Assembly: GCA_905178155.1 (NCBI GenBank)
Contig: CAJINV010000010.1
Span: 729,188-793,187, forward strand
Origin: Amoebophrya sp. A120
Taxonomy: Eukaryota; Sar; Dinophyceae; Syndiniales; Amoebophryaceae
DNA length: 64,000 nt
Direction of reading: 5' to 3'
Shown: piece by piece, positions 10,819 through 25,800 of the stretch
Layout of the letters: every line of letters starts with the position of its first letter
How positions within the stretch are numbered: position 1 is the stretch's first letter
Made by a program: the position numbers and the translations under genes
Notes under the pieces: model-generated
Seen by the model: the letters and a program-made list of their open reading frames with translations, nothing else
Databases searched by the model: none
What the model was told of the DNA's origin: nothing

Positions 10819-13800
10819 TTAGAAGTTCTTGGGACGAACAGTATTCTCTTGACTTTCTGTCTGTATTCTCAAGGACTCTGTTCTGCTGGCGCTTGCGGAA
10901 GATGGTGCACCCGCAGCCACACTTGTTCCACCTTCGGAAGTAGTAGTAGAGAAAAATGATTGCTCCTCCTCTTGTTCCGACGAATCATCATGATTTGAGA
11001 AAATGACTCCGCCGCTCGAAGCAGAAGTGCTAGTGCTCTATCAAATGCAAAAGTGTCTGGGTCTGGAAGATTCCCAGGCTTGTCATGCAGATTCTCCATG
11101 ATCCATCTCGTCTGGAATGCAGGACCTAGCATGACAGATTCTGCGAGATCCGTATCATGCCTATCCTGCATGAGAAACTTCCTCTCAACTTGGTCAAAAG
11201 TGAACAGCTTTTGGCATTCATGCAACACAGATTTTTGCACGATCCGGAATTAGCATCACAAGTCGCATTCTTCCAGGAGACCCAGACACTTTTACAATCC
11301 ATATGCTCCCACGAGCAGCTATAGTACCCAGGAGCTCCGCATCGATTTCGTCCAGGATTCTTCTCCCGAAACTTATGCAAGACAAAAACTGTGTAAGTGT
11401 AAATCTGTGATGCAGAAAATGCCAAACAGTTACACTTGTCATGCTCGACACGCATGATCGGCTCGCTTCCTATGTGTTTTCCCTTTGTATCTGCGCATAA
11501 CAAGTTTGTCCTGTCATGGCAGACAAACTTGTGATGCTGTTTTCCCAAAAGACTTACACTAACACAGATTTTTTCTTGGATAAAACTGACCGCCTTTTCA
11601 AAATCGCGGACCAGTACTTCTGGCTCCGCATTTTCTTTCAGCACAACTTTCTTCAGCAGTCTATCCACCTCCAGCTCCTGCATGATTTTCTGTTTCGCCT
11701 CACCATCCCGCATATCAAATGCAAATAGGTCTGGGTCTGGAATAAACTTGTGATGCAGGGAAGGGAATTATAGCGAGCACACTCTAATGCGCTGCCAAGC
11801 ATGACAAAAGTTTTATTTTCGTGGTTCTGAATTGCGTACTCCGCATGAGAAACTGCGCTTTTCCGCAACAGGCAAGAGGAGCACCTTGCGGCCACGCAAC
11901 ACAGAGTCCAGAGTGATGCCAGACTAGCATGACAAACCTTGTAATCTCCCAGGGAGCCCAGACATATTTGCACTTGATACCGCATCTGCAACTCGCTGAA
12001 GAAGCGTCTTCTCTCCTCCGTGGGCAGCTCCGTCTGTTTGAATTTTTCCCAGTACTCGTAAATCAGTTCCCGCGATTGCTCGAAGTGCCGCGATATCAAA
12101 TGCAAAAATGTCTGGTGTTTTGTCTGGAAACAAGACCTTGGTACAGCACGGGGAAGAGAACGACTTGAACTTTTTGAAGAAAGAAAAGAAAAGAGAACTA
12201 CGTGGATGCACTATCTAGAGAGAGATGAAACATGCTATTATGTCCACCGGTGGAACTAACTACTGCTACTTATACTATCACTTGCGCAACATACAAATTG
12301 GGTGCAATGAACTTCTGCCCACGGGGTCCCGCAGGCTCTACCAAGGTGCTACGCTGGCCAAAGCGCTAGGCACCTGGGAGCCTGTGGGTGCTCGCGCAGT
12401 AGTGTCATGGCCGTGCGAATAGCACACCGTGGGTGCATGCTCACTACTATTCGCTGACACTACTGCCGTTCATGACCCTATCCCCAAATGCGCATTCGAA
12501 ATAATTAAACTAAGAACTATCACAGCTGGGTCTGGGTCTGAGCAAAAATGTCTGGGTCTGGAAGAATGCAAGTTTGTCGTGCTTGTCTGGCATGATTCGA
12601 GAATCTGTGTTGCATAGGCACGAAGTGGCCCTCTTGCCTGTCATGCAAAAACGCAGTTTGCCATGCGGAATACGTAAGACACACATGGAAGCCAAAAAAT
12701 TTGTCATGCATAGCTGCGTATTGCAGTACGTCTATCATTCTCATTCACTTTCAGCATTACAAGTTTCCAGACCCAGACATATTTGCAGTTGATACGCGAG
12801 CCGGTGGAAAAACAAAGTAGATGGTCCCAGGTAATGTACAAGAGCCCGTAGTCCTGGTGCCAGATGTGATTCGTGTAGCCGTCGATCGTCATGACCAAAT
12901 TTCCCTCGTAGTCCAGCTCCGTGCTCTGGGGGGATAGGAGAAAGTAGAGATGTAACAGGAACGCGGAAGATTTGCTCGCTTTTGAAGCGGCGGGGTTGGA
13001 GGTCGTGGTGGACTCCTGATGTTCATCGCTGTTGGTCATTCTCATTTCATCATCGTGGTTCAACAGTGCTTCATCATTTTCGCTAGTAGTTGTACTTCTC
13101 GCTATCCCCCCGTATTATAATGAAAAATGCCCCCCTCCCAGAACTTGGCAGCGTTTGTATTGCAAACCTTTCCAAGGGAAACATTCCCCGTCTTGCATAT
13201 CTCAGCATCACAAATAATTTTCCATGGTGAATAGTTCAAATTTGTGTTGCAAAGGAGCCCTACAGCAGCCGGATCTGTTATGCACAAGACACCTTGCGCA
13301 GTCTAGGTTCTGCACCAGAAAGACTCGTAGTCCTTTCATGCATAGATAAAAAGCTCTTCATTTGAAAACCTTAAAAAATATGCATGACAAACTTTTGCAA
13401 ATTAGGGGGTGGGGGCATTTTTCATTGTAATACCCCGCCACTGCAGTTCACCACATCCAACGCCTTCCGCTGCACGGGCAAGACAAACGCGTTGTCGTAT
13501 CGTAAGGAAAAATCCCCCCTCCCCATATCGAAAAGCAGCTTTGTCTTGCAATAGAGCAATGCAGGCATATACGAAGCCCGAGCAGAGCAGTTTTGTTGTA
13601 GGCGCCCAGCATTGCAAACGTCTACGCTGTAGGACCAACAGCATCACAAACCGCCTGCAAAATGCAGCGGAGCCTGTGGAGTTGCCTACTTGCAAGACGA
13701 TTTGTGGTCACAAATCAGCATTACAAATTTTCTGAGGCGAGGACATTTTCCCTCACGATATGTCGTGCTTCGTGACGGGCAGGAAGCCCTCGCGGTTTTT

Positions 13801-16800
13801 CAAAAGATTTTGAACGCTGTCAAATGCAAAAATGTCTGGGTCTGGAAGAATGTAAACTTGTCATACTTGTCATGCAGATTTTCCATGACCCATGAGGTGT
13901 GGAATGCGGGGCCTAGCATGACAGACTCTGTGAGGTCTCTGCCATGCCTATCCTGCATGAGAAACTCCCTCCCAACTTGGTCGAAAGTGGACAGCTTTTG
14001 GCACTCATGCAACACAGATTTTTGCATGCCTCAGATTTACCATGACAAGTTGCAGCCACCTTCCAGACCCAGACATATTTGCAATCCATAAACGCCTTCG
14101 TTCTGCGCGAACTCGGGGTCCACGGGAACGAGGTTCCAGGTGGTGCAATCGATACCAGTATCGGCGGCAGCAGCAGTGCTTTTCTTCCCTTCGCCAGCAT
14201 GACTTTGAAATTTTTCCAAAAACCGCAACAACCGCGTCACCTGCTGCAACTTTCCAAACAGGAACCCCTCCTGCGGCATGTTGTAGTGGGTCGAAAACTG
14301 CGGCACGCGGATGTCTTGCCGCCCGTCTTGGTAGGCAGCGAACTTCTCTCGCCGGAAATAGTTAGCGCAGAAAGAACTTCTTTTCCTCGTTGCATGATCA
14401 GCAGCTTCTACTTCTGACGACGGTATTAAAATTTTTAAAGTGCTGGACAGTTCTTGCTCATGTTTTGCTTTTTCGGTAGGAGGTTCTACTTCTGACGTGT
14501 GATCTGCAGTTTCAACGTCTGGAACTACGGCCTTTTCATCCTCTAGTTGCTGCTCCACCAGCTTTAGATCTTGATTCCCCTCTCCCCCATTCGGATAGTC
14601 GATTTGCTCGAACCTTTCGTTCAATTCCCCCCTCCCCTCCTTCGCTCGGTCATTGTCCCCGAACGCCGTCTATCAAATGCAAATATGTCATCTGCGGATG
14701 GAAGATTCGAGGAGTTCTTTGTCAATCATGCACAATTGTACATGACCCGAGCTGCCTGTGATGCATGCCGCAGCATCACAACTTTCGGAGAGTGCCCAGA
14801 GGACATATTTGCATCGCATATCGTCCCCTCCGGCCACTGGAAGTATTGGGAGGAAAAATCTCCCCTCCCCATATCGAAAAGGTATGTTTCCGAAATTTTG
14901 TCTTGCTGATTCGAGACCACAAATCACGTCTGTTTTGCAAGAAGACAACTCCGCTGGCTCTGCCGCACTATGCAGGCGGTTTGTCATGCTGTTGGGCCTA
15001 CAGCATAGACGTTTCTCATGCTAAGCGCCTAGGCCAAAAGCTCTCTACTCAGGCTCGGCAGGAGCCTGCAGTCCTCGCCAGCAAGACACATCTGATTTGA
15101 GTACGCAAATCCAGCATCAGAAACTTCGTTTTGATATGGGGAGGGGGGATTTTTCCTTTTGATAGGAAGTCCCGACAAACATCGAGCACCTCCACCGGCT
15201 CCACGGGCAACCCGGCGGGCAGCACTAACTTCTCGCCCAAACCCAGATTGAGAAAAGAATTCACGAGATTCCTCCTCGCCCCGCAGCCGTGGTGGTGAAA
15301 CCCGATTTTTTCCGCGTCGAGAACGAGCAGCAGGGTGCTTTTCTCCTGTAACTCGAAGAGGAGAGAGATAAAAATGAGAAATCCCCCCTCCCCATATCAA
15401 AGCGGAAATCTGTAATGCGGGACTTGTGTACACAAATCGCGCTTGTCTTGCAGGAAAGCACTGCACGCAGATCGCAAGCCTAAGCAGGGGCCTTTTGGTG
15501 TAGGGGCCTAGCATGGCAGACGTCTGCCCTGTAGGCCTTGCAGCATTACAAACGGCCTGCATATCGTGGCGGAGTCTCTGGATTTGCCTTCTGGCAAGAC
15601 GGACAGGATTCGTGGTCACAAATCTGCATCACAAATTTTCGGAAGGACGTGTTTTCAATATGGGGAGGGGGGATTTTTCCTTGCAATAAGAGAGAATTCG
15701 GCGAAGAGCTGAAAAAACTGCTGGAAGTACTCCAGAACGCGATTGGAACTACTGGTTGCTGCAGCTGCATCTATGCAAGAAAAAAACTGTGTAATTGTAA
15801 ATCTGTGAAACAGAAAATGCAAAACAGTTACACGTGTCATGCTGGACATGCATCAGAGGCTCTCTTCGTACCTGTTTTCACGTACTAGCCGCGCATGACA
15901 GACTCTCTCTGTCATGCAGAGCAAACTTGTGATGCTATTCCTCCAAAAAAGTTACACTAACACAGTTTTTTTCCTGGATAGCAGCCTTGTCGTCACCACT
16001 ACTACCATGTTGACCATCCTCCTCCTCCTCGTCCTCCTGTACCTGGATGACATTCAGCTGGATCCGTGTTTTCAAGCCCGGAAACAAGTTTTCTTTCACC
16101 TCCGCGATCTTTGTGCTGAAAAACACCGCGAGTGTGTCGAAGTAGACCTGGTAATTGAACTCGGAATTGTGTTCTTCGTCCTCTGAGTCAACTGACCGCC
16201 CTTGTGCTTGTCTTTCTTCCTCGTCTTATGGATGTGTCAGGATCGAAATCGACAAAATCGAAAAATTTGCAATGCATGAAATGTAGGGCAAGTAGGGCCT
16301 GTATTGGGGAGCAAGCAAATGAGACCGATTGCCAGCCTGTTTAGGAGGAGGCGATGTGCTACCAGAGTAGCACGACAGGAGCAGTCTTCTTTGCCCAAAC
16401 AGCATGACAGACTGGATTTTGGTGCTCACAAAATTTGTCATGCGCCAGTTGGAAACTGAGGCTCCAACTGGTATCGATTTTATGCATCACGCATTATTTC
16501 GATTTTGTTGATTTCAATCCTGACAGTTCCATACGTCTTCGGCTGCCTTTCGTACTTGTTCCGCCAAAAGCTGCTCGTATATCAAAAGGAAAAAACCCCC
16601 AGCCCATATCGAAAAGGGGATTTGTGATGCTGGATTTGCGTACACAAATCCGAGGCGTCTTGCTGGAGAGCACTGAAGGCACATACTAAGCGTGAGTAGC
16701 GGGGTTGTGGCTTAGGCGCTTAGCATGAAAAACATCCGCGCTGTAGGTCGAACAGCATGACAAACCGCCTGCACAATGCGGCGGAACCTGCGGAGTTGCC

Positions 16801-19800
16801 TTCTTGCAAGACAGACGCGATTTGTGACCACAAATCAGCATCACAAATTTCCAAAAATATACCTTTTCAGTATGGGGAGGGGGAATTTTTCCTTGCAATA
16901 TCGTATTCCTTCCAACCTGACTGCGCAGTTTTCAGAAACTCGTCGAGTAGAAGGTAGAAGTTGGTAGTTCTACTTTTATTTTCTCGGTGTTCTATACTAT
17001 TTCTTGGCACGACGACTGTGTGCGGTCGGAGCGCGGCGGGTAAATTCTCGATCAACCGGGTGGCTTTGTCGATGTTCATATTTTGTTCCTCCTCGTGTCG
17101 TTGGAGTTCATCATCATCATCATCCTTCGTCGCTGCAACTTGTGGACGTGCTGGTGGCTCCTTCTCGGTTACTTCCTCGTTCACAATGACGACCTTCAGA
17201 TTCTCATTCAGCTCCTTCTTCACATGCAACGCGGTCTCCTGCTCTTGCATCACGGCGCCCAAATGCGTCTTCAGCAAAACCACGACTTTTTGTGGCAAGA
17301 GCCTGTTTGCAACTGTTGAACTGGTGCTCGAGAACCTTCTTGCTGCTTCCGGAACGAGAAGTGGTGGAGAACTTGCTGCGAGAAACTTCTTCACCCAGAA
17401 TCCCATGGACTGAAAGAAATTCTCCCCCGGTTCCTTGTGAATCACTGGATCGACGAAAATGCGGCTGTCGACATCCTCTTGGACCACGTCGATGTCTGCT
17501 GAGCCTCCTGCAGCTCCTTCACTGTTCTTGGACTTGATAGAACTTTCGTCTTCCTCCGCGCTTTCGACCGCTTCTAGCACGTCTACTCTTTTCGCTGCTG
17601 AGTCAGAAGTTGTGGGGAGGTTCTTTAATGTTGCTCCTGCTTTTAATATATGCACTGCAAAAATGTCTGGGTCTGGAGAAAACTTGTAATGCTAGCTCTA
17701 CATTCCTGGGAAATCTGTATTGCATAACCAACAAAAGTCGCAGCCTCTTTTGTCATGCAAAAACGCAGTTTGTCATGCGGATTGCCTATGAGAAAGCGTT
17801 TTGGGAAGTTGTCATGCTGGGCTGCATTCGGAAGCGTTTTCATCATGGACATTATAGCATCACAAGTTTCCAGACCGAGACATTAACATTTTTGCATTTG
17901 ATACAATATCGATGCTCCTGCAGTATCATCTTCTCTGCCAGTTGTACCCCCCACCTTGCCGAACCCAGAGACCAAGTTTTCGTTTCCAGCGGCCGTGGTG
18001 TAGTTACTCAAGAAACCGGCGAGGACCAAGGGCGCCGCAGCAGAATTCGCAAGATGAACTTCGCTAGAAGTAGTACTGGAGGAAGATGAAACAGCACCAC
18101 TGTGGTGTATCCCACGAAAAAAGTGTTACAGTTACACATTTGTAGTAAATTCAGCAACACAAACTTCTCTGCATGAGAGACAAAAATTGTAATGCAGAAA
18201 TCCTACGGGAAAATACCTATGAAAGGAGGATCCTATGCATATCCGGCATGACAGAGCTCGTCTATCTTGCTTGGCCTGCAGCACAATGTGTAACTGTAAC
18301 ACTTTTCTCTTGCGATATGGTGATCCTTGTCCCCGCTACTGTAGTTTTTGCTCATTTCCGTATGCATTGCAAATATGTCTGGGTCTGGAAGAGCGTGTAC
18401 TTGACTTGTGATGCTAAATCTGGATCGTGAAAAAATTTGTGTTGCACGATGAACAAAAGTGTTCACTTTCAAACAAGTCTAGAGGCAGTTTCTCACTCAG
18501 GAAAGGCATGATAGAGATCTCGCCTCCGACTCTGTCACGTTAGGCCGTGCATGCCAGACCTCGTGGGTCATGGAAAACCTGCATGACAAACCTAGCAATC
18601 TTCCAGACCCAGACATACGTGCATTTGATACTCCGCCTGCTCCGCCAACTCGGTGAGAAACCTTTTGGACAAAAACTCGTTATCAAAAGAAAAAAACCCC
18701 CCGCCCCATATCAAAGTCGAAATCTGTGATGCGGGACTTGTGTACACAAATCAGCTGTGTCTTGCAGTAAAGGAATGCAGGCAGATACAAAACCCGGGCG
18801 GGGATGTTCTGCAGTAGGCCTGTAGCATGACAGAGATCCCCCCTGGAGGCCTAGCAGCATCACAAACCGCCTGCAAAATGCAGCGGAATCTCTGGATTTG
18901 CCTTCTTGCAATAGAGAGACGATCTGTGGCCACAAATCCGCATCACAAATTTTCACAAGTATCCCCTTTTGGTATGGGGAGGGTGGATTTTTCCTCACGA
19001 TACTCGTTGTCCATTTGCACAATGGAATACCCGCTGCTGTCCTTCCAACACACATTTTCCTGTGTAAAAACGCCCCCACCCCAGAGTTGTCATGCAAATG
19101 CGCAATGACAGGAACATTTGCAATGCGCATCTCCATGACAGGCATTTTCAGTCGTGTTTTGGCATTTGTAATGTTGTAAACAGGATGATTAAATGGCTTT
19201 GTCGTGCGGCTTTTCTTGCTAGCCAGCACTACACCGCAGATGGAAACTTGTCATGCAGAACTCCCAAAACTTCGAGATTTGTGTTGCAGACTTCCCATCT
19301 TGACTATGGTGTGGGGACGTTCTTCCATATGATACACATCGCTGCTGTCCCGCTCGATCTGCATCAACGGCGTGTATGAAAGTGCACAACTCCAACTCCC
19401 CCTCATTTGTCATGCAAAACTCCAAAAGTCCACCCTTTGCCTGTTAATAGCACTGTTTGCAAGACGGACTCCGGATAATTCAAAACAGCATCTTTGCAAT
19501 AATCCTCTAGGAATCTGTCATGCAAAGGCTGCATCTTTGCCAGCGCGGCTTGTGTTGCTGTTCAGGCAACACAAATGAGATGGAGGGGGAGTTGTGCACT
19601 CGGATAGCGTGAAAAACTGCACGAAAAGGTCCTTGGAGAAATCTCTTTCCGTCAGTTCCCGCATGTTCCAGTACTTTTTCGCGTACTTCGACTGCTCGGA
19701 AAGCATGCGCTCCTTCTGCCGGGCCTGGAACCCCTGCTTGTGGTTTTTCAACAGCTGCTATCAAATGCAAAAATGTCTGGGTCTGGAAGCTTGTGATGCT

Positions 19801-22800
19801 GGGTGGCGTCTCATGATGAGGCCACAAGTGCTGGCTCAGCATGACAAGTTTCTGAGCTTCTAGGTGTTGCCTATTCTGCATGACAAACTGCGTCTTTGCA
19901 TCACAGAAGGGTGGGGCATTTGGGTAACGTGCATGACAGATTTAAGAGTCACGCCAGACAAGCATGACAAACCCTGCATTCTTCCAGACCCAGACATTTT
20001 TGCAGTTGATAGCTGCACACGGGAAGAGGGGATGACAGAATCCTGGTCCACATGATCCTCTTCTGGTGCAACAGAAGTGCTGGCATCCTCGTTTATCCTG
20101 AGCAAAAATGTCCCCACACCAGAGTCAAGATGGGAAATCCGCTAGACAAATCCATAAGCTTTGGCTGTTTCGCATGACAAATTTGGACGCGTAGTGTAGT
20201 GCTGTTTGAGCTAGCTAAGCAGCATTACAGATCTAGTATCTCATGCTGATTGGCGCATTACAGATTTCCAAACCGCATTAGAAAATGCTTCTCATGGGGC
20301 TCCGCATGAGAAACATTTTAAGCATGCAGAATTGCATGACAACTATGGTGTGGGGACGTTTTTACTCAGGATATCGTTTGTTCCAAACGTACGACGTCCC
20401 GAGAGGTTTCTACTCCTGCTCGTCCCAACATTCAAATCTACGTTCTATGAATTGCAAAAGTATCGTACTCGTAGAAATGCATTACAAATTGACTTAGCAT
20501 TACAAATTAAATTTGTAATGCGGATTTGCCTCAAGAAAAAGATTTGTAATGCATAGCTGCGAAGATTACTACGAGTACGATACTTTTGCACAGGATACGT
20601 TCAACGGGTCAACAATTTTCGCTCCGCCGTTCTCCTCCCCGTCGCCCCCGTTTTCGAAGTAGTCGGCCATTTCGTACACCAACGACTGCGGGCTCAAAAT
20701 GCGGTTCTCCGCGGAAGAAAATCCGGTTTTGTCGCGGTGCTTGAATGGGTAACTGTTCTGCTCGAAGTAGGTGTGGAGCACGTTTTTGTACTCGGAGTTT
20801 TTCACTTTCTTCTCCAGCCACAGAATCTCCTGCACGAACTCCTTGTCCAAAAAGGGATACCTCGCTTCGATCCCGAACTACGAATTGCAAATATGTCTGG
20901 GTCTGGAAGAATGCAACTTGTGATGCTGAATTTGGATTGCAAAAAAATTTGTATTGCACGAGCAGCGAAAGGAGTCTAATTTTTTCTACACGTAAAGGGG
21001 ATTTGCCATGCGGAATAGGCATCAAGAAGCCCTCAACAACTCTGTCACGCTAGGGCATGCATCACAGACATCATGGCGCCCGCAAAACGTGCATGACAAG
21101 TCTCAGAATCTACTTCCAGACCCAGACACTTTTGCATTTGATACGAACGCGCCGCCGACTAATTCCTCCTTCATAATGTAGTCGCGCATGGTCCCGTATG
21201 GATTGTAAAAGTGTCTGGGTCTGGAAGGTTGGAACTTGTAATGCTAGCTTTCCATACCTAGAAAATCTGTATTGCATAAACAACAAAAGTCGCAGCCTCT
21301 TTTGTAATGCAAAAACGCAGTTTCTCATGCGGATTGCCTATGAGAAAGCGTTTTGGGAAGTTGTCATGCCGAACTGCATTCGAAAGCGTTTTCACCATGC
21401 ACATTTTAGCATCACAAGATTCCAGACCCAGACATTTTTGCATTTGATATCCCGAGGAAAAAAATCGCCCACGGGAAAATCTCCGCGAGGTTGTCGGGGA
21501 AATACCCTGCGATCGTTGACTATCACAGGGAAAAAGTGTTACAGTAACAGTTACACATTTGTTCTTGGAGTTTCTGCATCACAAAGTTGCTCGCCATGGC
21601 AGAGAAAACCTGTCATGCGCAGACCACTGTAAGCGAAAACACGAATGAAATGAGGCTGGCAAGCATTTCCTGCATGACAGAGGTTGTCTGTCTTGCTTGT
21701 CTTCCATCACAGTGTGTAACTACTGTAACACTTTTCTCTTAGAATATTGACTGCGGGAAAATCTTTGTCTTGTTGAAGCCATAGTCTGACAAAATCTCGT
21801 CCGCGCCGGAGCCGGTCAGGTAAACCAGCGTGCCCATCTGCCGCGCCACGCCCATGATCTGCGCCAGCCCCATGGACGCGTCGTCATCCACGACGGTGGT
21901 GCGGCCGACGAACTTCCGGGAAAACGCGGAAAACTCGTACGGCTCCGAGCAGGCCATTAGGTAGGTGCGGATCTGCTGAAACATGTTGTAGCTATAGTCG
22001 ATAATCGTGGCGTAAGCGACGTCCTTGGAAAAAATGTTCCGCTTGCGAATCACTTCCATGTCCTCTTTCCCCATGATCGTGTAGTAGTAGTGCGGAATGC
22101 TGTTCTTCGTCAGGGCCAGGTGAATCGCGCCCGCGTCGTAGCCGGAGGAGAGTCCGAGGAAGGGGGGATGGTATCCTGTGTAAAAACGTCCCCACCCCAG
22201 AGTTTGAGTTGTCATGCAGAATTACAATCACAGGAAAACTTGTAATGCGCATCCCCACGAGGGGCATTTTCAATGGTGTTATGCAATTTGTGATGCTGTA
22301 AACAGGATACTACCAAGGCTTTGTGATGCAGTTGACCTTGCTAACCCGCATTACAGTAATGAAAAAAAACTTGTCATGCGTGACTCCCAAAACTTCTGGA
22401 TCTGTGTTGCAGAATTCCCTTCTTGACTCTGGGGTGGGCACGTAGTTTTTACACAGGATAGATGGAGGGAGGTTTTCACCCGTTTGTGGATCGCCTTTTC
22501 AAACGCGGCGATCGCGTCTCGGGTGTCCGTTTTGAACTGCCGGAGGTCGATATGCGAGCGCAAAACCCCCCTGCTCCCCCTCATTTGTAATGCAAAAAGC
22601 TCAAAGCCACCTCGTGCCCCCGAGCACTGTCTGCATGACAAGTTTCCGAAGCTTAAACAGTGTACACTCTGCACGTAAAGTTGTCTTGCGGAAGCTATAT
22701 TTCATCATCTGCCGCTGCTTGTATTGCTCTGCATGACCTTACAAATCACGAGAAGAGGGACGTCGAGTTGTGCCCTCTCATAGTCGAATTCGAACAGCGG

Positions 22801-25800
22801 AAAGTGGTCCAGCAAACGGAGGTTAGGCAGGCCTTGATGCTGAGATTCTACTTCGTGTCGTCCTTTGTCAACATTATCTGCTTGTGTGTCCTCTATCGCA
22901 AGAAAAAACTGTTTCACTGTGAACTTGTCATGCATAGAATGGAACACAGAACTATTTGTGTTGCTACACCTGCAAGGCAGTCAATTTTTAAGCGTGTTTC
23001 ACCTTGGAAAGCGCGCATGGCAAATTTTCTGTGTCATGTGTAGCAATCTTGTGATGCGGATCTTGCAAAACCATCACAGTGAAACAGTTTTTTCGTGGGA
23101 TATCCTCGTCGACGAGATGAATGGTTTCGTCCTCGTCTCTATCAAATGCAAATGTGTCTGGGTCTGGAAGGACGCAAGGTTTGTCATGCACAGTTTGCAT
23201 GACTCCTGACGTCTGTTATGCATGCCGTAGCATCGCAGATTCTGTGAGGGTTTCCTCATGCCTATACCGCATGAGAAATGCCCTCTCGCCGTGGCATAAA
23301 CTCGAGCTCTTTTGCTGTTCATGCAATACAGAATTTTGTAGTATCCAAATGCAGCATCACAAGTTGCAACCTTCCAGACCCAGACAAATTTGCGATCCAT
23401 AGTCTCGAAGGGTCTTCGTGTGAGGACCAGCAGCAGCTGCAGTTTCTGTGCCAGGTTCTTGTAGTCCCCCACCCAGATCATGAAGATGATGTTCTTGCTG
23501 ATCAAAAACTTTTGCACTCCTGCTAAACTGTGCGTTTGTGTATGGATTGCAAAAATGTCTGGGTCTGGAAGATTGCAACTTGTCATGCTAACTCCGAATC
23601 ATGCAGAAATCTGTGTTGCATGAGTGCCAAAAGCTGTCCACTTTCGACCAAGTTTGGAGGGAGTTTCTCATGCAGGATAGGCATGGCAGAGACCTCACAG
23701 ACTCTGTCATGTTAGGTCCCGCATTCCAGACCTCATGGGTCATGAAAAACCTGCATGACAAGTTTGCACTCTTCCAGACCCAGACATTTTTGCATTTGAT
23801 ATTGTGTAGGTACTCCCAACGTCGCCCGACTTCCCCGTCCTCGACGTTTTCAGAATTCGGTTCAAATCGTATTACAGTGAAAAATGCCCCCACCCCGAAA
23901 TTGGCAGAAGTTTGTCATGCAAAGTTTCCAAATGAACGCTTTTTGTCTTGCATAAAAGGATTGCGAGCGTTTCTGATGCAGAATCAGGGCGCGCAAGGTG
24001 CTTTGTGCATAACAGATCCGGCTGCTGTTGGGCTACTTCGCAACACAGATTTGACCTATTCAGCATGGAAAATTTGTGATGCTGAGATATGCAAGATGGG
24101 GAATGTTTCTGTTGGAAAGGTTTGCAATACAGAGGCTACCAAGCTGGGGGTGGGGGCATTTTTCATTGTAATAAATCGCGCTCGAGGTTCAAAGAAAGTT
24201 CTTCATCTGCACTATCGTACCCAAACACCAAGGCCTGGTTTGGTGGGATCATGCGCAGTATCAAGTGTAAAAATGTCTGGGTCTGGAAGATTGCAACTTG
24301 TCATGCTAAATCTGCAGCATGCAAAAATCTGTGTTGCATGATTACCAAAAGTCGTCCAGTTTTCACCAAGTCGGGAGGTAGTTTCTCATGCAGGATAGGC
24401 ATTAGAAAGGTCGCGCAGAATCTGTCATGCTAGGTCCTGCATTCCAGACCTCATGGGTCATGGAAAACCAGCATGACAAATCGCGCATTCTTCTAGACAT
24501 CCAGGGATTTTTGCATTTGATACGCAGACTGCCCGCCGGCGCCCCCGCCCGCGCTAACCCCGACCGATACACACTGACGCCAAAGTGCCAGTAGTTTGTT
24601 CTTCTACTTCTCCGATGAGTTCTTTTGTCGGCAGATGAGGTAGATGAAGTAGATGAAGCTTTTATCCTGAGTAAAAACGTACCCACACCAGAGTCAGGAT
24701 GGGGATTTTGCATCACAAACCTAGGAGTTTTGTGAGTCACGCAGGCATGACAAGTTGCACTCTGCAGTGTAGTGCAGGTTAGCAAGTGCAGCCGCGTCAC
24801 AGATTCATCTGCTCATGCTGTTCACAGCATCACAAATTCCAAAACACGATCGGAAATGGCTCTCATGCGGATGCGCATTACAAGTCTCCCTGTCTTTGCA
24901 AATCTGCATTACAACTCTGGTATGGGTACGTTTTTACTCAGGATAGCTTTACTTGACGCTGACGCGAGGACGACCCCTGCATCGTTTCCAACGGCTCTGT
25001 ATCAAATGCAAAAATGTCTGGGTCTGGAAACTTGTGATGCTAAAATGTGCATGATGAAAACACTTCCGAATGCAGTCCGGCATGACAACTTTCCAAAACG
25101 CTTTCTCATAGGCAATCCGCATGAGAAACTGCGTTTTTGCATGACAAAAGAGGCTGCGGCTTTTGTCGGTTATGCAATACGGATTTTCTAGGTATGGAAA
25201 GTTAGCATTACAAGTTCCAAGCTTCCAGACCCAGACATTTTTACAATCCATACTCTCGTTCGTGCAGCTGGGACGAGTTGTTCCTTGCTTCCACCTCCAA
25301 ACACGCTCAGCCAGAGTGGCTTGGTTCCAAACACGTCCGTGCTGATCACGATTTTTCGCGTCCGTTCGTCGACAACAATGATGGTGAATTCCCCATCGAG
25401 AAACTGGAGAAATCTCGGGCCGTAGTGCAGATACAGTGGCAGGATCACATCCCCGTCCGATTTCACGGGAAGGAAGGTCGTCGTCGTCGTCCCGGGGGTT
25501 TTTGCAGCTGATTTCGTAGTTACCCTGAAAGCGTCGGCATGCTGCTCGCGGAGCTCCACCCAGTTGTATATCTCTCCGTTGAAAACGGCGAATAGGGTGG
25601 ATTTGGACTTGGCAGAGGAGGATGATGGCGATTTTGCTGCCGATGTAGTTGATGCGTGATTTTCTATTTCTGTGGATTTCGCCCCCGCCGCTAGCTGTGG
25701 TTCATCTTCGGAAGCTGTTCTTGGTTCGGTGGACCCCGTGCTAGAAATTCTGTCCTGCTTCGCGAAGTGGCTCGTGTCCAGGAAAAGGGGTTGCAACCGC

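Noticed and set aside
12225-12617. Plus-strand frames within the L insert as a possible transposase remnant
   Set aside because: Short, no conserved residues, and the corresponding part is missing from the other L copy.
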